Assembly (NCBI GenBank): GCA_945892985.1
Contig: CAMDDU010000001.1
Location: 142,743 to 206,742 of the forward strand
Length of the DNA stretch: 64,000 bases
DNA from: CAITSH01 sp945892985
GTDB taxonomy: Bacteria; Pseudomonadota; Gammaproteobacteria; Burkholderiales; SG8-39
Direction of reading: 5' to 3'
Numbering within the stretch: position 1 is the first letter of the stretch; every line of letters starts with the position of its first letter. The notes under the pieces are model-generated. The model did not search any database. It worked only from the letters and a program-made list of their open reading frames with translations, and was not told the DNA's origin. A program made the position numbers and the translations under genes. Below are positions 16,398 through 24,943 of this stretch, piece by piece.

Positions 16398-16748
16398 CTA
16401 GCGCCGGCGCAACAGTTTGGCAAAACGTCCCAGTTCAGCCCTGACAGCACGCCCGGCGGCAAGCTCCATCAGGCGATAGCGCCGCAGCACCTCCAGCCCG
16501 AATGGCGTCAGGACGGCACCGCCACCCCGCCGACCTCCGGTTGCGGTGGTGACGAGCACCTGCTTGAAACTCAAGTTAACCGCCTCGACCAGTAACCATG
16601 CGCGTCGATAGGACATACCCATTTCACGCCCCGCCGCCGAAATGGATCCGGTGCGCTCGATCGCCTGGAGCAGATCCGCCTTGCCCGGACCGATGGCCAC
16701 CACAGCGCCGATAAGAATTCGAATTTTGGGTTGAAGCTTGGAAGGCAT
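16398..16748 (-). CDS. ModE-like winged-helix regulator lacking a Mop domain (116 aa)
   Basis: One winged-helix domain with ModE N-domain motifs: KADLLQAIERTGSISAAGRE, MGMSYRRAWLLVEAVN, GGRRGGGAVLTPFG. The C-terminal TOBE/Mop molybdate-sensing region of full-length ModE (about 260 aa) is absent. Such single-domain forms occur in many proteobacteria, and how they sense metal is unclear. First gene of modEABC, so probably autoregulatory. The 234-bp gap to chrA shows no clear palindromic ModE site. Confidence 0.88.
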   Translation of the reverse strand: MPSKLQPKIRILIGAVVAIGPGKADLLQAIERTGSISAAGREMGMSYRRAWLLVEAVNLSFKQVLVTTATGGRRGGGAVLTPFGLEVLRRYRLMELAAGRAVRAELGRFAKLLRRR

Positions 16749-16982
16749 GGGTTGAAGTGCGTGCGCGTGCGCGACTGGACGCTGTCATTCTACACACGGA
16801 CGCAGCCACCGTTGCCGGAGCGCGTCGGCTTGCGCATACCGGGATGCTGCACAATCTTATCCTCAGAGCTATTTTCCGACGATCGTGAGATGCTCGCGCA
16901 GGGGATGATTGTTTATGATGCCACCAGATACTATTAAGCTGCGGACACAGCGAAGCTCAGAACACGGGATTCTAAAAATAAA

Positions 16983-18314
16983 ATGACCAACACCTCAAAA
17001 CCCCCGCCAGTCGGCCTTTTTCAGGCATTTCTCTACTGGCTCAAGCTTGGATTCATCAGCTTCGGCGGCCCAGCCGGACAAATTGCGATGATGCATCAGG
17101 AACTGGTGGAGCGACGCCGCTGGATTTCGGAAAAGCGCTTCTTGCATGCGCTCAATTACTGCATGGTGCTGCCCGGCCCCGAGGCCCAGCAACTGGCCAC
17201 CTATATCGGCTGGATGATGCATCGCAGCTGGGGCGGAATCATCGCCGGCGGCCTGTTCGTCCTGCCCTCCCTCTTCATCCTGATTGCTTTGACCTGGGTG
17301 TACCTCGTCTACGGCCAAGTGCCGGCGGTGGCTGGCTTTTTGTACGGGATCAAACCGGCGGTGACGGCGCTGGTTTTGTTCGCCGCCTGGCGCATCGGGT
17401 CGCGTGCACTAAAGAACGCCTGGCTCTGGAGCATCAGTGCCGCCGCCTTCATCGCGATTTTTGCCCTCAAACTGCCGTTCCCCTTGATTGTTCTTGCCGC
17501 CGGCGTCATCGGCTATGTTGGCGGGCGTGTTGCCCCTGAAAAATTCACCACCGGCGGTCACGGTTCATCGGCCAAGCACTACGGTCCTGCGCTTATCGAC
17601 GATGACACGCCAACGCCGCAGCATGCCTTGTTCAATTGGCGCAGGCTCGCGCTGGTTGCCGTGTTGTTCGTCGCAATCTGGGCCGGCGGCCTTGGCGCCC
17701 TGACCGCCTATTATGGCTGGCCGCATCCATTGACCCAAATGGGCTGGTTCTTCACCAAAGCAGCCCTGCTGACCTTTGGCGGCGCCTACGCGGTGCTGCC
17801 CTACGTCTACCAGGCCAGCGTTGAAAACTATCAGTGGCTGACGGCCGCACAAATGATAGACGGGTTGGCCCTCGGCGAAACCACGCCCGGGCCCTTGATC
17901 ATGATCGTGGCCTTCGTCGGCTTTGTCGGCGCCTGGACCAAGCAGGTGTTTGGACCCGAAGCGCTGTTGCTGGCCGGGTGCGCAGGAGCCGTGGTTGCGA
18001 CGTTCTTCACCTTTCTTCCCTCCTTTCTTTTTATCCTCGCTGGCGGGCCGTTGGTAGAAACCACGCATGGAAATCTCAAGTTCACCGCACCGCTGACCGC
18101 CATCACTGCCGCGGTGGTCGGTGTCATCGTCAACCTCGCGGTGTTCTTTGCCTGGCACGTGTTGTGGCCGGCCGGATTTTCCGGCCGCTTCGAATGGTTT
18201 GGCGCGCTGATCGGCCTTGCGGCGTTTATCGCCCTGTTTCGCTTCAAGGCCGGCATGATCCCGGTTATCCTGAGCAGCGGAATGCTCGGATTGGCCTACA
18301 CAACAATTAACTGA
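16983..18314 (+). CDS. chrA: Chromate efflux transporter ChrA, long-chain type (443 aa)
   Basis: Two homologous CHR domains in tandem. The first starts FLYWLKLGFISFGGPAGQIA and contains NYCMVLPGPEAQQLATYIGW; the second has TKAALLTFGGAYAVLPYV and DGLALGETTPGPLIMIVAFV. About ten membrane helices. The FGGP and PGPE/TPGP motifs are diagnostic of CHR transporters, which export chromate or other oxyanions. The break between halves carries a polar loop (residues 185-220). Poor Shine-Dalgarno sequence. Its place beside modE may reflect oxyanion handling, but no co-regulation is visible. Confidence 0.93.
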   Translation: MTNTSKPPPVGLFQAFLYWLKLGFISFGGPAGQIAMMHQELVERRRWISEKRFLHALNYCMVLPGPEAQQLATYIGWMMHRSWGGIIAGGLFVLPSLFILIALTWVYLVYGQVPAVAGFLYGIKPAVTALVLFAAWRIGSRALKNAWLWSISAAAFIAIFALKLPFPLIVLAAGVIGYVGGRVAPEKFTTGGHGSSAKHYGPALIDDDTPTPQHALFNWRRLALVAVLFVAIWAGGLGALTAYYGWPHPLTQMGWFFTKAALLTFGGAYAVLPYVYQASVENYQWLTAAQMIDGLALGETTPGPLIMIVAFVGFVGAWTKQVFGPEALLLAGCAGAVVATFFTFLPSFLFILAGGPLVETTHGNLKFTAPLTAITAAVVGVIVNLAVFFAWHVLWPAGFSGRFEWFGALIGLAAFIALFRFKAGMIPVILSSGMLGLAYTTIN

Positions 18315-18335
18315 GCAATTACCTAAGGAGAAAAC

Positions 18336-18623
18336 ATGCCCGCTTATCTCATCGCAGAAGTGGATGTCACCAACCCTACCGCCTACGAGGAATACAAGAA
18401 ACTCGCGCCTGCGGCGATCGCCCGGCATGGCGGGCGCTACCTCGTCCGCGGCGGCGCGTCTGAAACGCTGGAAGGGCCGGCGATGACCCACCGCATGGTG
18501 ATACTCCAGTTCGAAAGTATGGAACAGGCGCGCGGTTTCTATCACTCTCCCGAATACAGTGCCGCCCGCGAAAAGCGCAAGGATGCCGCTAGCGCGCGCT
18601 TTGTCATTGTCGAAGGCTTGTAG
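18336..18623 (+). CDS. DUF1330 domain protein (95 aa)
   Basis: Complete DUF1330 (dimeric alpha/beta-barrel) protein: MPAYLIAEVDVTNPTAYEEY, ARHGGRYLVRGG, LEGPAMTHRMVILQFESMEQ, FYHSPEYSAAREKRKDAA. Function of the family is not established. AAGGAG lies 8 bp before the ATG. It follows chrA by 21 bp on the same strand and probably shares its mRNA. Confidence 0.9.
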   Translation: MPAYLIAEVDVTNPTAYEEYKKLAPAAIARHGGRYLVRGGASETLEGPAMTHRMVILQFESMEQARGFYHSPEYSAAREKRKDAASARFVIVEGL

Positions 18624-18654
18624 CCTGCGACGCAGCAATCAGCAACCGCCCGCC

Positions 18655-18682
18655 GCAAAACAAAGGGCACCTTGCGGTGCCC
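18655..18682 (-). terminator. Intrinsic terminator of the formate dehydrogenase operon
   Basis: GGGCACC (18665-18671) and GGTGCCC (18676-18682) form a perfect 7-bp stem with a TTGC loop. On the minus strand the stem is followed by TTTGTTTT. It lies 40 bp beyond the last minus-strand gene and between convergent genes. No T-run follows on the plus strand. Confidence 0.8.
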
Positions 18683-18721
18683 CCTGCCCTCTTTCCTCCT
18701 TGATGCTCGTTTGCCTGCCGG

Positions 18722-19009
18722 TTATTTTTTTACCGGCTTGGCGGATTTTGCGGCAGCAGCGGGTGATGCTGCGGCCATTTGCGGCTTGACATCCTTGCCC
18801 TTGGCTTTTTGTTCCTTGATGTAACGCGCCGCGACCCTGTCCTCAGCGGTCGCCAGCAGCGCCTTGTCCTTCGCCGCTGCCTCATCGGCTTTGGCCTTTG
18901 CCTCGGCGACTTTTACCGGATCGGGCGGCGTGGCCGGTGGCGGCAGCTTCGCCCACACAGTGCTGCCAAAGCTTAGCGCAAATGCGGCCAGAATAAGTTT
19001 TGTTTTCAT
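18722..19009 (-). CDS. Small Ala/Lys-rich exported protein (95 aa)
   Basis: Begins MKTKLILAAFALSFGSTVWA, a Sec signal peptide with cleavage after VWA. The mature part is low-complexity and charged, rich in Ala and Lys (KADEAAAKDKALLATAEDR, ending KSAKPVKK), probably helical or disordered. No family recognised. Starts 1 bp after the fdhC stop, so it is the last gene of the formate dehydrogenase transcript. A periplasmic partner of the enzyme is possible but unproven. Confidence 0.7.
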   Translation of the reverse strand: MKTKLILAAFALSFGSTVWAKLPPPATPPDPVKVAEAKAKADEAAAKDKALLATAEDRVAARYIKEQKAKGKDVKPQMAAASPAAAAKSAKPVKK

Positions 19010-19010
19010 G

Positions 19011-20054
19011 TCAGTCGTCTCCTCCCTGGGTTTGGCCCGCGCGAGGCGTGGCCTCAGCGACGGGCTTGATCTTGCCCGCCTTGATATCGTCGTACCAGTA
19101 CTCATGGTGCTCCTTGGCCCAGGTCTCGTCGACCTCGCCGGTACGCATGGCCTGGTATGCCCCGGCAACGCCGACAGTACCCATGTAGATATGCCCAAGG
19201 GCACCAAGAATAAACATCAGCGACCCGACCATATGCACGATGTTGGCGATTTGCATGGTATTCCGGGTCTGGCCGAAGTTGGGAAAATCGAGCACAAGCC
19301 CCGACGCGCCAACGATCAGGCCAAGGCTTGCGAGCCCCCCCCAGAACCAGACTTTCTCGCCCGCATTGAAGCGGTGGGAAGGCACGTGTTCGTCGGAGAA
19401 AAGGCCGCCGAATTTGCGCACCCAGATGAAGTCATACACACGCGGGAGGTTGTCCTTGACGAAGGTGAAAAACAGCATCAGCGCACAAAGGATAAACAAG
19501 GGGCCGACAAAATTGTGCAGGCCTTTGGCCAGTTGCGTCAACCACGCGAACAAAGTATGGCCGATCAAGGGCAACAGCACATGCTTGCCAAACAGGATGA
19601 TCAAGCCTGAGATACCGAGTATCGAAAAACTGATCGCGGTGCTCCAATGAACGATGCGCTCCCAAGGGGAAAACCGTGAAATTTTCTTCCCGGTCGGCGC
19701 GTCATGCAGGGGGATGGTCCCCTTGATTTTATAAAATGCCCCGATCACCAGCATCATCGCGACAAGCGCCCAGCCGCCAATCACCGTCACCGGACCATTG
19801 CGGATCCGACGCCATGTTTCGCCGCCCGACTGAATGAGGACGCCCGCTTCCGGCCCTTTGTCCGCGGTATAAGCCTCTTGGCCGGACCGAACATCGCGCC
19901 ACGTGGGTGCATTGTTATACGGCTGAGACTGCTGGCGCTGCGCCTGACTTTCCTGCGCAGGCTGACCGGTTTGTGCGACGACGGCCCCGCTTGACAAAGC
20001 CATCGCGACAAACACCACAGTCAGACTGCACGAAGCGAACATGGGGAATCTCAT
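19011..20054 (-). CDS. fdhC: Formate dehydrogenase gamma subunit, cytochrome b (347 aa)
   Basis: Membrane subunit that passes electrons from the periplasmic alpha/beta subunits to quinone through two b haems. Residues 1-27 look like a signal segment, followed by a polar periplasmic stretch of about 60 residues. Then come four core helices with candidate haem histidines in RIVHWSTAISF, GLHNFVGPLF, IANIVHMVGS and LGHIYMGTVG. This N-terminal extension makes it longer than the roughly 210-residue E. coli FdnI. Located directly after the small lipoprotein gene. Confidence 0.93.
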   Translation of the reverse strand: MRFPMFASCSLTVVFVAMALSSGAVVAQTGQPAQESQAQRQQSQPYNNAPTWRDVRSGQEAYTADKGPEAGVLIQSGGETWRRIRNGPVTVIGGWALVAMMLVIGAFYKIKGTIPLHDAPTGKKISRFSPWERIVHWSTAISFSILGISGLIILFGKHVLLPLIGHTLFAWLTQLAKGLHNFVGPLFILCALMLFFTFVKDNLPRVYDFIWVRKFGGLFSDEHVPSHRFNAGEKVWFWGGLASLGLIVGASGLVLDFPNFGQTRNTMQIANIVHMVGSLMFILGALGHIYMGTVGVAGAYQAMRTGEVDETWAKEHHEYWYDDIKAGKIKPVAEATPRAGQTQGGDD

Positions 20055-20066
20055 GGTTATCGCGTC

Positions 20067-20297
20067 CTATTCGGCCCGGGTGTACTCATTTTGCGACTGG
20101 GTGCGCGTTTTGATTGCCGTTTCCCACTGCGCCTGGTTGCCCTTGAACTGGTCATTCTCCCAAGGCTTGGAGTCAGGCTTGCCCTGATATTTACCTTGCT
20201 TGTAAACAATGACCTGCTCTTTTTCACCGCAAGCGGAAAGACTGAGCGTGGAGACGACAGCCAGTGTGGCTGCGGCAACGATGCTGCCGCGGATCAC
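20067..20297 (-). CDS. Small predicted lipoprotein in the formate dehydrogenase operon (76 aa)
   Basis: A GTG start at 20297 overlaps the fdhB stop as GTGA and gives VIRGSIVAAATLAVVSTLSL followed by SACGEKE, a lipoprotein signal with lipobox L-S-A-C (Cys23). The mature region is short and polar (VYKQGKYQGKPDSKPWEN, QWETAIKTRTQSQNEY). Longer starts would add only antiphase fdhB sequence. Tight coupling between the beta and gamma genes suggests a structural or assembly role in the membrane-bound enzyme. Family not recognised. Confidence 0.72.
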   Translation of the reverse strand: MIRGSIVAAATLAVVSTLSLSACGEKEQVIVYKQGKYQGKPDSKPWENDQFKGNQAQWETAIKTRTQSQNEYTRAE

Positions 20298-20941
20298 GAC
20301 TTGGCTCCTGCGACCGGCGCCGGTGCGGGCTGCGCGGCGGGGGCCTGAGCGCCTTTGGGCGGGCCATAGGCCGTGCCCCAACCCCAGACCTCGGAGCCTT
20401 TGCCGCGCTTTGTCACGCGCTCACGATAGATGTTCGCGATGACATCGCCGTCACCGCCGAGCAGCGCCTTGGTCGAGCACATTTCCGCGCATGCGGGCAA
20501 CTTGCCTTCCGCCAGTCGGTTGCGGCCGTATTTGCTGTACTCCTCGGGGGAATTGTCCTTTTCCGGACCACCGGCACAGAAGGTGCACTTGTCCATTTTG
20601 CCGCGCAGGCCAAAAGCGCCGGCCTGGGGAAACTGCGGCGCGCCGAACGGGCAGGCATAAAAGCAGTAACCGCAACCAATGCAAAGGTCCTTGTCATGCA
20701 GGACCACGCCCTCATCGGTGCGATAGAAGCAGTCCACCGGGCAGACCGCCATGCACGGCGCGTCCGAGCAGTGCATGCACGCGACAGATATTGATTTTTC
20801 TCCGGGCACGCCGTCATTGAGGGTCACAACACGGCGTCGGTTCACCCCCCATGGCACCTCGTGCTCTTGTTTGCATGCCGTTACGCAACCGTTGCACTCG
20901 ATGCATCGTTCGGCATCACACAAAAATTTCATTCTAGCCAT
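20294..20941 (-). CDS. fdhB: Formate dehydrogenase beta subunit, four [4Fe-4S] clusters (215 aa)
   Basis: Electron-transfer subunit. Four cysteine groups are visible: CIECNGCVTACKQEHEVPWG, CMHCSDAPCMAVCPVDC, CIGCGYCFYACPFGAP, and CTFCAGG with CAEMCSTKAL. No signal peptide and no C-terminal membrane helix, unlike E. coli FdnH. It should therefore cross the membrane on the Tat signal of FdhA and dock on the cytochrome. AGGAGG lies 8 bp before the ATG. A proline/alanine-rich tail (residues 190-215) is unusual. Confidence 0.95.
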   Translation of the reverse strand: MARMKFLCDAERCIECNGCVTACKQEHEVPWGVNRRRVVTLNDGVPGEKSISVACMHCSDAPCMAVCPVDCFYRTDEGVVLHDKDLCIGCGYCFYACPFGAPQFPQAGAFGLRGKMDKCTFCAGGPEKDNSPEEYSKYGRNRLAEGKLPACAEMCSTKALLGGDGDVIANIYRERVTKRGKGSEVWGWGTAYGPPKGAQAPAAQPAPAPVAGAKS

Positions 20942-20985
20942 CTTGTTATCCTCCTGATTGGCGACCTTGACCCGGCCGTCCTTGA

Positions 20986-21013
20986 GTCTTTAGTCTTAGG
21001 TCTTAGGTCTTAG
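20986..21013. repeat. Heptamer tandem repeat between fdhB and fdhA
   Basis: GTCTTTA followed by three exact GTCTTAG units. The last unit supplies the fdhA stop codon (complement of 21010-21012). Occupies part of the 68-bp spacer. Copy-number change would move the stop or alter spacing. Confidence 0.8.
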
Positions 21014-23967
21014 GCCTTGACGATCTGGCAGAGCGTGGTCTTGGTTTCTTGCATCATGGTGACGCGGTCATAACCGTAGGTCGTTGCAGTGTTCACCGCA
21101 TCGCCGCGCACGATAGGCGCAGCACCATCGGGGTAGTAGGGCAGCAGGTCCTTGCCCTGCCACCAACCGGAGAAGTGGAAGGGCACGAACGCGTGATCCG
21201 CGCCCACCCGCTCGGTCACCATGGCCTTGACCTTTATCTGCGCACCGGTGGGTGACTTCACCCACACATACTCGCCGTTACGAATACCACGGTCGTTGGC
21301 CGACTTGGGATTGATCTCAACGAAATTATCCGGCTGCAATTCAGCCAGCCACGGATTGGAGCGCGTCTCCTCACCGCCCCCCTCATATTCGGTCAGGCGG
21401 CCGGAGGTAAGGACGATCGGAAACTCCTTGGAGATGTCCTTGTTCTTTTGCTGCACCGACTTGTACAGGGTCGGCAACCGCCATAGGGTTTTCACGTCAT
21501 CGTGAGTCGGATATTTATCGATGAGATCCGGGCGCGGCGAGTAAAGCGGTTCACGATGCTGCGGCACGCCGTCCGGGAAGTTCCACACCACCGCACGCGC
21601 CTTGGCGTTACCAAAAGGATGGCAGCCATGCACCTGCATCACCACGCGCTGGATACCGCCGGAGAGATCGGTCTTCCAGTTCTTTCCCTCGGCTTCGGTC
21701 TTTTCCGCCTCCGTGAGCTCATCCCACCAGCCGAGCTTTTTCATCAGCACATGATCGAATTCCGGATAGCCTGTGGTGAGCTCTGCACCCTTGGAATGGG
21801 AACCGTCCTCGGCCAGCAGGTTGACGCCATCGCGCTCGACGCCAAAGTTTGCACGGAAGTTGCCGCCCCCCTCCATCACGTGTTTGGAGGTGTCGTAAAG
21901 GTTGGGTGATCCAGGGTGCTTCATTTCCGGTGTGCCGTAGCAAGGCCAGGGCAGGCCAAAATACTCGCCATCGCAAGGCCCGCCTTTGGCGCGCAGGGTC
22001 TTCACATCAAAGGTATGCATGTTCTTCATGTGAAGCTTGAGGCGCTCGGGCGACTGTCCCGTGTAACCGATCGTCCAGGTGCCCTTGTTGATTTCATTGC
22101 GCAGGATGTCTTCGGCCATCGGCTCGTCGTTCTTGCCAAGGCGGATTGTCTGCCTGCCGTCCTTTTTGCCAAGCAGCTGGTCGGCAAATCCGAGCTTTTT
22201 CGCCAGCAGATACATGATGGTCTGATCGGCCTTGGATTCGAACAGCGGCTCCACCACCTTTTCACGCCACTGGATAGAACGATTGGAGGCCGTACACGAA
22301 CCGTCTGTTTCAAACTGCGTTGCTGCAGGCAACAGGTAGACCGAACGCCCCTTTTTCTCCTCGACGCCCTCGACCGGCATGTTGGCCATCGCCGCCGTCG
22401 CTGACGGATACGGATCGACCACCACCAGCAGGTCGAGCAGCTTCATCGCCTTGGCCATCTCCAGCCCGCGGCTCTGGCTATTGGGCGCATGGCCCCAGAA
22501 AAATATGCCGCGAATATTCGATTCCTGGTCTATGACTTCGTTCTTTTCCATCACACCGTCAATCCAGCGCGACACCGTGATACCGGGCTTTTCCATCATC
22601 GCCTGGCTGGCGAAACGGCCCTTCATCCATTCATAGTCGACATTCCAGACGCGCGCCCAGTGCTTCCATGCACCGGTGGCAATGCCGTAATAGCCGGGCA
22701 GTGAATCGGGGTTGGGGCCGACGTCAGTCGCGCCCTGCACGTTGTCGTGACCGCGATAGATGTTGGCGCCGCCGCCCGAAACACCGATATTGCCCAGGGC
22801 CAGTTGCAGGATGCAAGAAGCACGCACCATGGCGTTGCCGATGGTGTGTTGTGTCTGGCCCATGCACCAGATAATGCTGGCAGGTTTGCTCTTGGCCATG
22901 GTCTCGGCCGCAAGCAAAACCACATCCCCGGGCACGCCGGTGACCTCCAGAACCTTTTCCGGCGTCCACTTGGTCAGCGCCTCTTCCTTGATCTTGTCCA
23001 TGCCATAAACACGGGCCTTGATGTATTCCTTGTCTTCCCAGCCATTCTTGAAAATGTGATGCAACATTCCCATCAGGAAGGCAATATCGGTGCCCGAGCG
23101 CAGCCGCACATACTGGTCGGCCTTGGCTGCGGTGCGTGTGAAGCGCGGGTCGCAGACGATGATCTTGGCGCCCGACTCCTTGGCATGTAGCGCATGCAAC
23201 ATCGACACCGGATGCGCTTCAGCGGCATTCGAGCCGATAAACATCATGCACTTGGTGTTCTGCAGGTCGTTGTAGGAGTTGGTCATCGCGCCATAACCCC
23301 AGGTGTTCGCCACGCCCGCCACCGTAGTGGAGTGACAGATGCGCGCCTGATGGTCGCAGTTGTTGGTACCCCAGAGCGATACCCACTTGCGCATCAGTTG
23401 CGCCTGCTCGTTATTGTGTTTTGATGAACCGACAAAGTACAAGGAATCCGGTCCGGACTCCTTGCGCAGGGCCGTCATCTTGTCGCCGATCTCGTTGACC
23501 GCCTGCTCCCAGGAGATACGCTGATACTTGCCGTTGACCAGTTTCATCGGCGTCTTCAAGCGGTGCGAATCATGCGTCATGCCGTGCTCGCGCACCGCCG
23601 CGCCCTTGGCGCAGTGAGCACCCAGATTGATCGGCGAATCAAAAACCGGTTCCTGCCGTATCCAAACGCCATTTTGAACCACGGCATCGACGGCACAGCC
23701 GACCGAACAGTGGGTGCAGACCGTACGTTTGACTTCGAGTTTGCCGCCTTCTTTTTTCTCGTCGGCGGCCTCGACCCTGCCTATCATGTTGAACGGAAGC
23801 TGGCCGGCAAATGCGCCCACCCCGGCGGCGACGCCGGAACGCTTGAGAAAGCTTCGGCGATCGAGCGTTTTGCCCATCAACCCGGCAAGACTGCGGCGCA
23901 GTTTGCTCGCGCCCTGAACCTGTGGCGACTGGACGTCGGCGGACTTTCTTGTAAGCAGCATGGTCAT
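21010..23967 (-). CDS. fdhA: Formate dehydrogenase catalytic (alpha) subunit, Tat-exported, Cys-type (985 aa)
   Basis: Oxidises formate to CO2 at a Mo- or W-bis-MGD site in the periplasm. Residues 36-50 are a Tat signal (DRRSFLKRSGVAAGV). A [4Fe-4S] site follows at Cys84, Cys87, Cys91 and Cys119. The metal-ligating residue is Cys211 in DHQARICHSTTVAG, where E. coli FDH-N has selenocysteine; the adjacent His is kept. Further MopB blocks are SNAAEAHPVSM, GVSGGGANIYRGHDNVQGATD and SGRLTEYEGGGEETRSNPW near the C-terminus (cofactor-binding domain). No in-frame TGA, so no Sec machinery is needed. Confidence 0.96.
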   Translation of the reverse strand: MTMLLTRKSADVQSPQVQGASKLRRSLAGLMGKTLDRRSFLKRSGVAAGVGAFAGQLPFNMIGRVEAADEKKEGGKLEVKRTVCTHCSVGCAVDAVVQNGVWIRQEPVFDSPINLGAHCAKGAAVREHGMTHDSHRLKTPMKLVNGKYQRISWEQAVNEIGDKMTALRKESGPDSLYFVGSSKHNNEQAQLMRKWVSLWGTNNCDHQARICHSTTVAGVANTWGYGAMTNSYNDLQNTKCMMFIGSNAAEAHPVSMLHALHAKESGAKIIVCDPRFTRTAAKADQYVRLRSGTDIAFLMGMLHHIFKNGWEDKEYIKARVYGMDKIKEEALTKWTPEKVLEVTGVPGDVVLLAAETMAKSKPASIIWCMGQTQHTIGNAMVRASCILQLALGNIGVSGGGANIYRGHDNVQGATDVGPNPDSLPGYYGIATGAWKHWARVWNVDYEWMKGRFASQAMMEKPGITVSRWIDGVMEKNEVIDQESNIRGIFFWGHAPNSQSRGLEMAKAMKLLDLLVVVDPYPSATAAMANMPVEGVEEKKGRSVYLLPAATQFETDGSCTASNRSIQWREKVVEPLFESKADQTIMYLLAKKLGFADQLLGKKDGRQTIRLGKNDEPMAEDILRNEINKGTWTIGYTGQSPERLKLHMKNMHTFDVKTLRAKGGPCDGEYFGLPWPCYGTPEMKHPGSPNLYDTSKHVMEGGGNFRANFGVERDGVNLLAEDGSHSKGAELTTGYPEFDHVLMKKLGWWDELTEAEKTEAEGKNWKTDLSGGIQRVVMQVHGCHPFGNAKARAVVWNFPDGVPQHREPLYSPRPDLIDKYPTHDDVKTLWRLPTLYKSVQQKNKDISKEFPIVLTSGRLTEYEGGGEETRSNPWLAELQPDNFVEINPKSANDRGIRNGEYVWVKSPTGAQIKVKAMVTERVGADHAFVPFHFSGWWQGKDLLPYYPDGAAPIVRGDAVNTATTYGYDRVTMMQETKTTLCQIVKA

Positions 23968-23982
23968 GGTCGTTATCCTCGA

Positions 23983-24195
23983 TCAGACTTCTGTTGTGCG
24001 GTAGTAATTACGAATATGGGCGGTTTCCTGATAGCCCTGACCGGATTTTTTGTCCTTGTCATTAGGGTCGCGTACTTCGGAGACACGTTGCGGCGCCAAT
24101 TTGGCCGCGATAGCGGCAACCGTCGCGGCACCACCTGCGCCGGCAGCCAAAAGAAATGTTCTTCGACTTGTTTTAATTGCCTTGGTGTCCGACAT
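23983..24195 (-). CDS. Formate dehydrogenase-region Tat-signal peptide protein (70 aa)
   Basis: MSDTKAIKTSRRTFLLAAGA is a complete twin-arginine signal (SRRTFLL), followed by only about 40 residues (RVSEVRDPNDKDKKSGQGY, ending NYYRTTEV). This matches the known 'formate dehydrogenase region TAT target' family, small proteins always found beside fdh genes and of unknown role. Start at 24195 chosen because the Tat signal begins there; 24240 is the longer alternative. It precedes fdhA by 15 bp. Confidence 0.85.
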   Translation of the reverse strand: MSDTKAIKTSRRTFLLAAGAGGAATVAAIAAKLAPQRVSEVRDPNDKDKKSGQGYQETAHIRNYYRTTEV

Positions 24196-24296
24196 ATCGT
24201 GCTCCTCGTTTTTCCGAAAAGAATACCTATCACTACCCACTACCTATTACCACTACTACCGCTGCCTGTCGCCGCTACGCTATTCCCCATTAACGC

Positions 24297-24914
24297 CTAA
24301 ACCATGGAGAGCGCTTCCGCTTCAATTTCAAAAAACGCCTTCGAAAAACGCCCTACATGCCGATAAAAAAGCGTTTCATCACACGCATCCAAGGCAATTG
24401 AAAACCGTCTGAAACTAGGCTCAATATAGTTGATAAATAACTGTTTTTGTTGCTGCGCCGCAGCAACCGTTGATCCGCGCATGACCAGATGGCGCATGAT
24501 TTCGCAAAGCGCGGCAATATGGTCTTCATAAATACCCGCCCCACCCAGCCTGGCCAAACCCAGACCGGCGAGCTCTTCGCGTAGTTGCACCAACCTTCTT
24601 TCCTTCATTGAATCAGATGCATAGTGAAGTGCATAGGGCGTGACCAAGGCCTTGCCTGTGCTGATGAAAACCCGCGAATACTCAAACCCGACCGCCTCAG
24701 GGTCGGCCTGCCGGCAAGCCAACTGCAGCGCGGCCCAACTGGATGCAAAAGCTGCCCCCGCCTCCGCATCCACCGGTGCCGCTGCTGCAATTGCGGCAAG
24801 TAGCCCCGCATCCGGACCATCAAAGTAAAGCCTCGCGAGCAGCGCGTAGTACTCAGCACGGGCGCGATCCTCGTCATTAAGCATGGGCTCGAACTGCATT
24901 GGTAGGGAACTCAT
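24297..24914 (-). CDS. TorD/DmsD-family redox enzyme maturation chaperone (205 aa)
   Basis: All-helical chaperone that holds a Tat-exported molybdoenzyme until its cofactor is loaded. Visible: RARAEYYALLARLYFDGPDA at the N-terminus, EFTRVF-like FEYSRVFISTGKALVTPYAL, and AGLGLARLGGAGIYEDHIAA with EIMRHLV. The TPY and EDH positions are standard in this family. Placement directly upstream of the Tat peptide and fdhA makes FdhA its likely client. Confidence 0.9.
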   Translation of the reverse strand: MSSLPMQFEPMLNDEDRARAEYYALLARLYFDGPDAGLLAAIAAAAPVDAEAGAAFASSWAALQLACRQADPEAVGFEYSRVFISTGKALVTPYALHYASDSMKERRLVQLREELAGLGLARLGGAGIYEDHIAALCEIMRHLVMRGSTVAAAQQQKQLFINYIEPSFRRFSIALDACDETLFYRHVGRFSKAFFEIEAEALSMV

Positions 24915-24943
24915 TCGGACCTCCTCAGGCGCATCTCAAGCCG

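Noticed and set aside
17565..18638. Long minus-strand ORF (357 codons) opposite chrA and the DUF1330 gene
   Set aside because: It spans two well-supported plus-strand genes and encodes Gly/Arg/His-rich sequence without domains. Antisense shadow.
21010..23967. Selenocysteine in formate dehydrogenase
   Set aside because: The equivalent position is a Cys codon (Cys211) and no in-frame TGA occurs within the alpha subunit gene.
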